This document shows positions 44,245 through 52,417 of a DNA stretch of 64,000 nt, piece after piece (positions within the stretch are counted from its first letter, which is position 1; each line of letters starts with the position of its first letter). The position numbers and the translations under genes are program-made. The stretch spans positions 1 through 64,000 of the forward strand of contig NZ_FOKB01000006.1 of assembly GCF_900111895.1 (NCBI RefSeq), given 5' to 3'. The DNA comes from Pseudomonas simiae. Lineage in GTDB: Bacteria > Pseudomonadota > Gammaproteobacteria > Pseudomonadales > Pseudomonadaceae. Under the pieces are notes generated by a model, which saw only the letters and a program-made list of their open reading frames with translations, searched no databases and had not been told where the DNA came from.

Positions 44245-47200
44245 ATGGATGTTCGCCAATTTGCCTTTCTGGCCCGCCAACCTTCCGCGGCATTGATGCC
44301 GCGTAACTCGTTCCTCGGCCTGCCCAAGCGCGGGCTGGTGCTGATACTGGCCAACGCGTTGTTCTGGCAGCCGCTGCTGGCCCGGGCCGACGGCATCGTG
44401 GTCAGTGCGCCGGGGACCACCGTTGGCGCGGCGGGTAATGGCGTGCCCGTGGTGAACATCGCGACGCCTAACGGCAGTGGCCTGTCCCACAACCAGTTCA
44501 AGGACTACAACGTGGGTCCCAACGGCGTGATCCTCAACAATGCCAACGGTGCGGTGACCAACACCCAGTTGGGCGGCTATATCGTCGGCAACCCCAACCT
44601 CAAGGGCGGCGCAGCCAGCGTCATCCTCAACGAAGTCAACGGCGGCAGCCCCAGCCAGCTGCGCGGCTACACCGAAGTGGCGGGGCAATCGGCCAAGGTC
44701 ATCGTGGCCAACCCCTACGGCGTCACTTGCAGCGGCTGTGGTTTCATCAACACGCCAAACGTCACCCTGACCACTGGTAAACCGGTGCTCGACGCGAACG
44801 GCCAGTTGCAGCGCTACCAGGTCGATGGCGGCGCCGTGACCATCGATGGCCAGGGCTTGAACGCGAGCAACGTCGACCGCTTCGAAATCATCACCCGCTC
44901 GGCCAAGATCAACGCGCAGATCAACGCGCGCGAACTGACGGTGATCGCCGGTCGCAATGACGTGGACGCGCGAACGCTGAACGCCACCCCACGCGCCGAT
45001 GACGGCAGCACCAAGCCTGAGCTGGCCATTGATTCGTCGGCCTTGGGCGGTATGTATGCCGGCGCGATCAAGCTGGTGGGTACCGAAGCCGGTGTGGGCG
45101 TGAAACTCGACGGCACGCTCGCGGCCAGCGGCGGCGATATCCAGATCGATGCCAATGGACGCCTGAGCATGGCGCAAACGCAGGCCACCGGTAACGTCAA
45201 AGTCACGGCGCAGAACGTCGACCTTACCGACAAGGTCTACGCCGCCGGCAACGTACAAGTGACCAGCGCCCAGGCACTGGTCAACCAGAAGAGTGTGGCC
45301 GCCGGCCAACGCATCGAAATCAAGGCGACCACGGTCACCAACCCAGGCATCATCGAAGCGGGTGTCGCGCCCGATAACAGTCGAAACACCACCGGCGACC
45401 TGGTCGTCGATGCGCAAACCGTCAACACCACTGGCAACTTGCTGGCCAGCCGAGCCCTGGCGATCACCGCCGCGCAAGCGCTGACCAACCAGGGCGCAAT
45501 CATCCAGGCCAAGAACGTCAGCGTCAGCAGCGCCAAACTGACCAACCAGGGTGCCACAGCACGTCTTTTCGGCGAGCAGGCCCTGACCGTCGACGCACCG
45601 GCCATTGTCAACCTCGGCGGTTTGATCCGCTTTGGTGACGGCCAGGCCGCCACGCTGACCAGTGCCTCCCTGGACAACCGCCAAGGCCGCATCGAAATGG
45701 CCGGCGGCAGCCTGGTGCTCGACAGCCGCGAGCTGAACAACAACGGTGGGCAGGTCGTCGCCAACCAACTGACGGTCAACGCGGGCAACCTGAACAACCA
45801 GAACGGCGTGCTGCTGGCTGGCGTGACGACAGTCAACGCCACCAACCTTGATAACAGCCTTAAAGGCTTGATCCAGGCCGACAATGGCGCGTTGAATCTC
45901 ACCGTCGCCAACGCCTTCAACAACAACCAGGGTTTCGCCCAGGCCAGCACCGACCTCAGCCTCAACGCCGGCACCCTTAGCAGCAACGCCAATGGTGTGC
46001 TGAGCGCCAACACCGGCAAGCTCACTCTCGTGACTGCCCAACAGCTCAACAACGCTCAAGGCCGCTTGCAGGCCGGGCAGGGCAATGTCGAGCTGCACGC
46101 TGCGAACCTGGATAACCAGAGCGGCGTGATCGTCGGCAAGCAGCTGCTGCTCGACGTCAACGCAGGGGACATCGACAACCGCGCCGGCCGTGTGCTCGGC
46201 GACAAGCTCGACGTACGCGCCTCCGGCCTCGATAACCGCAACGCCGGCCTGCTGGCCGGTGGTGCCGAAGGCGTCAGCCTGCTGCTCAAAGGCCCGGGCC
46301 AGTTGCTCAATGCCCAAGGCCGCATCCAGAGCGAAGGCCTCTTGCAACTGCAAGGCGAGCGCCTGGACAACAGCGCCGGCATCCTGCTCGGCCAAACGGT
46401 CGACGTGACCGCCCAGCGCTTCACCAACAGCAACAAGGGCGCGCTGGTCAGCGATGGCGGCGACATCACCTTCAACGTCAGTGACCTGCTGACCAACGTC
46501 GATGGCGTGATCGACGCCGGCGAGCGCAACCTGCTGGTCAAGGCCCTCACCACCCTCAACAACGACGGCGGCACCCTGCGCGGCAAGCGTCTGGACATCG
46601 CCGCCCAGTATTTGAACAACGACAACGGCCAACTGCTGGCCGGCAACCTGGGCCTGGGCTACAGCGGCCAGAGTGTGACCAACCGCAAAGGCCTGATCCT
46701 CAGCGGCGGCGCGCACACCGAACTGGACACCGCAAGCCTGGATAACCAGGGCGGCACTGTGCAAGGCGATACCTTGACCGTCACCGCCGACAAGGCCGAC
46801 AACGGCAGCGGTGGCCTGATGGCGAGCTTGCTGGGCGACCTGCAACTGACGGTCGAAGCCCTGACCAACCGTGGCGGCAAACTGTTCGGTAAAGAACAGG
46901 TCACCGTCAGCGGCGCGACCCTCGACAACAGCGCCAGCGGCCAGATCAGCGGCAATGTGCTCAACCTGACCTCACGCGCTACCCTCACCAACCAGGGGGG
47001 CCTGATCGAAGCCAACCAAGGCCTGACCCTCGTCGGCGGCAACCTCGACAACAGTGCCGGCGGCCAAGTGCGTGCATTGGGCGGCGCCAACAGCAGCCTC
47101 GACTTCAGCGACCAGCTAAACAACCAGAACGGTACGTTGGAGTTCGCTAGCCAGGCCTTGCGCCTCGACACCGCGAACCTCAACAACCAGGGCGGTATGT

Positions 47201-50200
47201 TGCAGCACGCCGGCAGTGGCCTGTTCCATATCAACACTGCCGGCCTTACTGGCAGCCAAGGCAATATCCAGGGCATGGGCACCGCTGACTGGGCATTCGG
47301 TAAAGTCGTCAGCCTCGGCCGTGTACAACTCAACGAAGTCCTTACCTACAAAAGCGCCCAGGGCCTGACCCTCAAGGCCGGCGACCGCATGGCCAGTGGC
47401 AAGGGGTTGATCCTCGACGTAGCCAGCCTCGACAACGGCGGCGAATTGCTCAGCGATGGTGATTTGAGCATCACCACCACCGGCGACATCACCAACAGTG
47501 GTCGTGTGTCGGCCTTGCAAAAACTCAGCGTGACGGCGAATAACCTCAGCCAGAACGGCGGACGCCTGGCGGGCAGCCACACTCAACTGAACCTGGGCGG
47601 TACGCTGGATAACCTTGGTTTTCTTACCGCACGTCAGCAACTGGACATTGCGGCGACCCAGATCAATAACCGAGGAACCCTGGGCGCCCAGGGTGCCGTG
47701 AACCTGCTGGCGTCGAACGGTTTCACCAATGCTGCCGATTCGCTGCTGTTCAGTGGCGGCAATATGATTTTGCGTGGCAACAACTTCAGCAATACCTACG
47801 GTGACGTGTACAGCCAGGGCAACCTCAGCTTTGCCGCCATTGATGGCGGGCCTGCCGCCGGTTTCAGCAACCTTTCCGGCACCGTCGAAAGTACCGGCAA
47901 TATCAGCATCAATGCGGCGTTTGTGGAAAACGCCAAGGCCGAATTCGAACTCGGGCAAACCCTGCAGGGTGGGCGTGTGGAGTGGTTATGTGGCCAGCAT
48001 TGCGACGGGCATGATTCGTTCAAACGTGGCCAAATCAACATCTACCAGACCTACCTCGAATCAGCGGTCAAGGACTCGGCACCCGCTCGCCTTGTAGCAG
48101 GCAAGGATCTGCTGATCCAGGCGAATATGGTGCAGAACCGCTACAGCCTGATGGCCGCCAATGGCAACCTGGGCATCGTCGCCAATGACCTGCTCAACCA
48201 GGGCGCGGGTACGCGCACCGGTCAAAACACCATCGTCATCGGTACGCCGTACAGGATCGACCTTGGCTATTGGGACCAGATGGAGTACGTCGATATCCCG
48301 GCGTTCAACGCCGCGGTCGCGGCCGGTAACTTTGACCTGGCGCGTTTCGAAGCACTCAAGGCGCGTTCTTCGGATGCCCGTTTCGCTGAGGTCAGTAACG
48401 TCACCACCTGGACCGACAACACCGGCCCAGGCTATGGCGCCACCCTGCAAGCCGGCGGCACCGTCAACCTCAACGTCGCCCGCACCCTGCAAAACGGCAC
48501 GTTGCACGAAAACACCCTGGCGCAATTGACCGGCACCTTGGGCGATGACCAGACCGGCATCCCTGTCGGTGGCATCAACATCAACCTGAGCAAGCACGCC
48601 AACGACGTCAGCGCCCAGTCGCCCGGCACCGTGCTGCCAGTGGCCGGTGTCGCACCCGGCGGCGGATTCGTGCCTGTGGATTACACGGGCACGCCGTTCG
48701 CGCCGGTCGACCCCACCACCGCGCCCAACTTCCAGTTGCCCAAGGGCGAATACGGTCTGTTCGTTAAAAACGCCGACCCTACCAGCCATTACTTGATCGA
48801 AACCAACCCCGAGTTCACCTCGTTAGAGGGCTTCTTCAGCTCCGACTACATGCTCGGCAAACTCGGCTACAGCGCCGACAACGCCTGGCGTCGCCTCGGT
48901 GACGGCCAGTACGAAACCCGCCTGATCCGCGACGCGGTGCTCGCCCAGACCGGCCAACGCTTCCTCGCTGGCGGCCTGTACAGCGACGCCGACCAATTCC
49001 GCTACCTGATGGACAACGCCCTCGCGAGCAAAGACGCCCTGCGTCTGAGTGTCGGTGTCACGCTGACCAGCCAGCAGGTCGGCGCCTTGACCCACGACAT
49101 TGTGTGGATGGAAAACCGCGTAGTCGACGGCCAGACAGTCCTCGTCCCGGTGCTGTACCTGGCCCAGGCCGAATCGCGCAACGTACGCGGCAACAGCCTG
49201 ATTCAGGGGCGCGACCTGAACTTGGTCACCGGCGGCGACCTGGTCAACGTCGGCACCCTGCGCGCCAGCAACAATCTCTCTGCCGCCAGCACGGGCGGTA
49301 GCATTTACACCGGCGGCCTGATCGAAGCCGGCAACAACCTGAGCCTGCTGGCCGACGACAGCATCCGCAACGCCATGGCCGGCGAAATTCGCGGCAAGCA
49401 AGTCAGCCTCGCCACGCTCAAAGGCGACATCACCAACGACACCACCGCCATCCAGGTGCGTGACGGCGCCGGCATGCGCACCCTCAGGGACAGCGGCGCC
49501 GGCACCATCGTCGCCCGCGAAAACCTGGCCATGGACGCCCACCGCGACCTCACCAACCGCGGCGCCCTGGTCGCCGGTAACGACGCCAGCCTCGTCGCCG
49601 GCCGCGACCTCAACCTTGTTGCCGCCAGCGATACCAGCGTCAAGCATGAATTCAGCGACGGCGGCCACAAATCCAGCATCACCACCGACGTCAAAAACCT
49701 TGCCGCCACCGTCACGGCGGGGGGCAACCTGAACATGAAGGCTGGGCAGGACGTCAATATCATCGGCAGCAACGCTACCGCTGGCAAAGACATGAACGTG
49801 CAGGCTGTACGCGATTTCAACGTTGTCTCCGTTGGTGATACGCACAACGTCGAGGGCCGGGAAAAGGATGGCAAGAAACGCATCAAGACCTCGGACGAGC
49901 AAACCACGCAAGTCGCGAGTGTGTTGACAGCTGGCAGGGACTTTACCAGCCAGGCCGGGCGTGACACGACGCTCGTCGCCAGCAAGATCAGTGCGGGGAA
50001 TGAGGCGTACCTGTACAGCGATCGGCGCTTGGGCCTGCTGGCGGGGCAAAACAGCGCCTACACACTCTATGACATGAAGAAAAATAGTGGCTGGGGGAGT
50101 AAACAAACCCGCCGCGATGAAGTGACCCGCGTGACGCACGTCGGCAGTGAAATCAATGCAGGTGGCGATATCGGCTTGATCAGTGGCAGTGACCAACTCT

Positions 50201-51513
50201 ACCAGCGCGCCAAATTGACGAGTGGCAAAGACGTCAACATCCTCAGTGGTGGATCGGTGACGTTCGAGGCGGTCAAAGACCTGCATCAAGAAAGCCATAC
50301 CAAGAGCAAAAGCGATTTGGCCTGGACGAGCTCATCAGGGCGCGGCAACACCGACGAAACCCTTCGCCAGACTCAAATCGTTGCACAGGGCAAGTTCGCG
50401 ATCCAGGCCGTCGATGGCTTGAAGGTTGATATCAACCATATCGACCAGAAAACGGTTGCCCAGACCATTGATGTGATGGTCAAGGCGGACCCGCAGTTGG
50501 CGTGGTTGAAGGATGCCGAGAAACGCGGCGATGTCGACTGGCGCCAGGTTCAAGAGGTGCATGACTCCTTTAAGTACAGCCATTCGAGTCTGGGCCAGGG
50601 CGCGATGCTGGCCATCATTATTGTCGTGACGGCGCTGACCGCGGGAGCTGCAAGCGGCCCACTGGGTGCTGCGGCCGGAGCCAGTGCCGGGTCGGGTACG
50701 GCAATGGCGGCGGCGGGCAGTTCTGCGATGGTGACGGCGGGCACAGCGTCAGGTGTGGCGGCGGCAGGCTGGGGTAACGTGATGATTACAACGGCACTCT
50801 CTTCAATGGCAGGCACGGCGGCTGCAAGCACGATCAATAACAAGGGTAATCTTGGAAAGGTGTTTGACGATGTGACCAGCGCAGATGCGCTGAAAGGCTA
50901 CGCCACGGGCGCGGCGATTGCCGGTTTTGGTGCGGCCTTCACCAACGGTTGGGGGCGTGAATTAACATCGGACGGTAACTACAAGACGGTGAGTTATGCC
51001 GAGCGGGTCAAGGCTTATACCGCGAATACCGCACTGAAAGGCGTGTTGAGTGGCAAAGATAAAAAGTCTTGGCTGACCATCGCGGGCACGGGGGCGCTGA
51101 CCGAAGTGTATGAATACTCTGCTGGCCGTGGGCCGGATGTAAGACCAGGCGTGGACAGAGACGGAGGGGCAAAATATGACCCGCTCAGCGGCGGCTATGT
51201 CCCACAAGTTGATGAGGGTGGCGTGATAAGAGAGGGGAAAAATATTGGTCTTAACCGTACAACAGACTGTGGTAGCTTTTATTCTGTTTGTCACGGTACT
51301 CCAGTCAGCAATATATTAAATCAAGTTCCAGGGTTTAATGGGTTTGCTACATTGCACGATGGCTGGATGATTAATTTGGAAGCCTACAAAAAAGCGGATA
51401 TGTCGCTTTTTGAAAATTTGGGCAGCATGCCGCCTGCTCTGATTGTGAATTATGGAGCCCTGTACGATAAGTACCGCCCAGCCATTGAATCGGAGAAAAA
51501 GCGTGAAAATTAA
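44245..51513 (+). CDS. TpsA filamentous haemagglutinin/CdiA-like exoprotein
   Basis: A 2422-residue secreted protein. An extended signal peptide (about 1-49) precedes the TPS secretion domain (about 50-290) with NPNL (116-119) and NPYG (156-159). A long beta-helical stalk of NLNNQGG-type repeats follows (about 330-1250), then a second haemagglutinin region and a hydrophobic Ala/Gly-rich DUF637-like part (about 2115-2220). The last 100 or so residues (TTDCGSFYSVCHG, FATLHDGWM) are encoded by AT-richer DNA with AGA and ATA codons, unlike the rest, which suggests an exchanged C-terminal module. I see no VENN motif. It may be an adhesin or a contact-dependent toxin carrier. Confidence 0.9.
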   Translation: MDVRQFAFLARQPSAALMPRNSFLGLPKRGLVLILANALFWQPLLARADGIVVSAPGTTVGAAGNGVPVVNIATPNGSGLSHNQFKDYNVGPNGVILNNANGAVTNTQLGGYIVGNPNLKGGAASVILNEVNGGSPSQLRGYTEVAGQSAKVIVANPYGVTCSGCGFINTPNVTLTTGKPVLDANGQLQRYQVDGGAVTIDGQGLNASNVDRFEIITRSAKINAQINARELTVIAGRNDVDARTLNATPRADDGSTKPELAIDSSALGGMYAGAIKLVGTEAGVGVKLDGTLAASGGDIQIDANGRLSMAQTQATGNVKVTAQNVDLTDKVYAAGNVQVTSAQALVNQKSVAAGQRIEIKATTVTNPGIIEAGVAPDNSRNTTGDLVVDAQTVNTTGNLLASRALAITAAQALTNQGAIIQAKNVSVSSAKLTNQGATARLFGEQALTVDAPAIVNLGGLIRFGDGQAATLTSASLDNRQGRIEMAGGSLVLDSRELNNNGGQVVANQLTVNAGNLNNQNGVLLAGVTTVNATNLDNSLKGLIQADNGALNLTVANAFNNNQGFAQASTDLSLNAGTLSSNANGVLSANTGKLTLVTAQQLNNAQGRLQAGQGNVELHAANLDNQSGVIVGKQLLLDVNAGDIDNRAGRVLGDKLDVRASGLDNRNAGLLAGGAEGVSLLLKGPGQLLNAQGRIQSEGLLQLQGERLDNSAGILLGQTVDVTAQRFTNSNKGALVSDGGDITFNVSDLLTNVDGVIDAGERNLLVKALTTLNNDGGTLRGKRLDIAAQYLNNDNGQLLAGNLGLGYSGQSVTNRKGLILSGGAHTELDTASLDNQGGTVQGDTLTVTADKADNGSGGLMASLLGDLQLTVEALTNRGGKLFGKEQVTVSGATLDNSASGQISGNVLNLTSRATLTNQGGLIEANQGLTLVGGNLDNSAGGQVRALGGANSSLDFSDQLNNQNGTLEFASQALRLDTANLNNQGGMLQHAGSGLFHINTAGLTGSQGNIQGMGTADWAFGKVVSLGRVQLNEVLTYKSAQGLTLKAGDRMASGKGLILDVASLDNGGELLSDGDLSITTTGDITNSGRVSALQKLSVTANNLSQNGGRLAGSHTQLNLGGTLDNLGFLTARQQLDIAATQINNRGTLGAQGAVNLLASNGFTNAADSLLFSGGNMILRGNNFSNTYGDVYSQGNLSFAAIDGGPAAGFSNLSGTVESTGNISINAAFVENAKAEFELGQTLQGGRVEWLCGQHCDGHDSFKRGQINIYQTYLESAVKDSAPARLVAGKDLLIQANMVQNRYSLMAANGNLGIVANDLLNQGAGTRTGQNTIVIGTPYRIDLGYWDQMEYVDIPAFNAAVAAGNFDLARFEALKARSSDARFAEVSNVTTWTDNTGPGYGATLQAGGTVNLNVARTLQNGTLHENTLAQLTGTLGDDQTGIPVGGININLSKHANDVSAQSPGTVLPVAGVAPGGGFVPVDYTGTPFAPVDPTTAPNFQLPKGEYGLFVKNADPTSHYLIETNPEFTSLEGFFSSDYMLGKLGYSADNAWRRLGDGQYETRLIRDAVLAQTGQRFLAGGLYSDADQFRYLMDNALASKDALRLSVGVTLTSQQVGALTHDIVWMENRVVDGQTVLVPVLYLAQAESRNVRGNSLIQGRDLNLVTGGDLVNVGTLRASNNLSAASTGGSIYTGGLIEAGNNLSLLADDSIRNAMAGEIRGKQVSLATLKGDITNDTTAIQVRDGAGMRTLRDSGAGTIVARENLAMDAHRDLTNRGALVAGNDASLVAGRDLNLVAASDTSVKHEFSDGGHKSSITTDVKNLAATVTAGGNLNMKAGQDVNIIGSNATAGKDMNVQAVRDFNVVSVGDTHNVEGREKDGKKRIKTSDEQTTQVASVLTAGRDFTSQAGRDTTLVASKISAGNEAYLYSDRRLGLLAGQNSAYTLYDMKKNSGWGSKQTRRDEVTRVTHVGSEINAGGDIGLISGSDQLYQRAKLTSGKDVNILSGGSVTFEAVKDLHQESHTKSKSDLAWTSSSGRGNTDETLRQTQIVAQGKFAIQAVDGLKVDINHIDQKTVAQTIDVMVKADPQLAWLKDAEKRGDVDWRQVQEVHDSFKYSHSSLGQGAMLAIIIVVTALTAGAASGPLGAAAGASAGSGTAMAAAGSSAMVTAGTASGVAAAGWGNVMITTALSSMAGTAAASTINNKGNLGKVFDDVTSADALKGYATGAAIAGFGAAFTNGWGRELTSDGNYKTVSYAERVKAYTANTALKGVLSGKDKKSWLTIAGTGALTEVYEYSAGRGPDVRPGVDRDGGAKYDPLSGGYVPQVDEGGVIREGKNIGLNRTTDCGSFYSVCHGTPVSNILNQVPGFNGFATLHDGWMINLEAYKKADMSLFENLGSMPPALIVNYGALYDKYRPAIESEKKREN

Positions 51514-51838
51514 TAAATGGCTTTTAATCGTATTATTGTCGGCCTTGGCGGGGTGCGCACCTTCCCATTCCAATTGGGAAAATGGAATGAATCTCTGGGT
51601 AGGTACTCATTTTGATTCCCATCTTTACAAGGACTGCACGCGAGGCTGTGGCGACTCATATTGGTCGCCTGTAAATGAGAACAAGACGTTTGATAAGGTT
51701 GTTGATGAAAGCGGAGGCAAACGCTATTACATAACTTGGATTAGAGATTGTCGATATTCGGTTTTTGTCGCTGCGGATCGGATAATAAAGTCATGGAGAT
51801 ACGAAACGTCTAACGTAAAAGGATGTTATGTTTTTTAA
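51503..51838 (+). CDS. Small cysteine-rich lipoprotein overlapping the TpsA gene end; possible immunity protein
   Basis: A 111-residue lipoprotein with lipobox ALAGC (Cys18) and four more cysteines in the mature part (DCTRGCG, RDC, KGC). The GTG start overlaps the TpsA stop by 11 bases and has GGAG about 8 bases upstream. The gene is AT-rich like the TpsA tail and unlike the neighbours, so tail and lipoprotein probably arrived together. The position is that of a CDI immunity gene, but a periplasm-facing lipoprotein as immunity is inference. I do not recognise the family. Confidence 0.75.
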   Translation: MKINKWLLIVLLSALAGCAPSHSNWENGMNLWVGTHFDSHLYKDCTRGCGDSYWSPVNENKTFDKVVDESGGKRYYITWIRDCRYSVFVAADRIIKSWRYETSNVKGCYVF

Positions 51839-52417
51839 CGGCTGTCTTAAGCGGAGAGAAAGCATATAGGTTTATTGAGTGATTAATGGCCGGTCAGCGC
51901 CAAGCCTAAATAAATCCGTCCCCATTTTCTATATAGGCGGTTCGTCAGAAATTCTTGGAAGCAGTCTGCGCCTACGGTTCTGAAGTTATTAGCGGCGTTA
52001 TAACCACTGGGTGCTCCAGCCAATAAAGCCAACTCCAGTTGCTACCTGTTTTAGAAAAAAGTCGGACACACAGGTGTGGTGTGATGGCGACGCGCGTAGA
52101 TATTGATTTCTGTGCTCGACTACGGATCTTGCCGATACAGCCCCGAACCTTTTCGTAGATCCCAATGTCTTTACCCCGCCCAACCCCATCCGGTTGGGCT
52201 GCATGGACTGCAACGTTTTCAACAGCATTAAGGATTAATGTGAGCCTTTCCCCCCTATTCCCTGCCTCGTCACTGCCTTTCGCGGTGCGAAGGGTTGCAC
52301 CTGCGCATCCGGCACGCGCGACAAGGGTATGCACTCGGATCCTTTGATCCTTCGCTCAGTACACCTGCGGCCGCCGGGCCTATTGGCGGCTTTGATCTGT
52401 AGTTCATGGAGTTAGAA
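51839..52417. other. 579-bp intergenic region upstream of the autotransporter
   Basis: I see no convincing gene. The first part continues the AT-rich DNA of the lipoprotein gene, and the rest may be decayed sequence. A hairpin GCCGCC (52370-52375) / GGCGGC (52385-52390) followed by TTT stands 27 bases before the autotransporter start, where it could affect the leader mRNA. Confidence 0.5.

Noticed and set aside
44035..46845. A 936-residue open frame on the minus strand opposite the TpsB end and TpsA start
   Set aside because: It overlaps the clearly coding TPS domain with NPNL and NPYG motifs, and its low-complexity Ala/Val/Gly composition mirrors the repeat on the other strand.
48823..50298. 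A 491-residue minus-strand frame within the TpsA gene
   Set aside because: Antisense to a continuous TpsA reading frame, with no recognisable domain or ribosome site.
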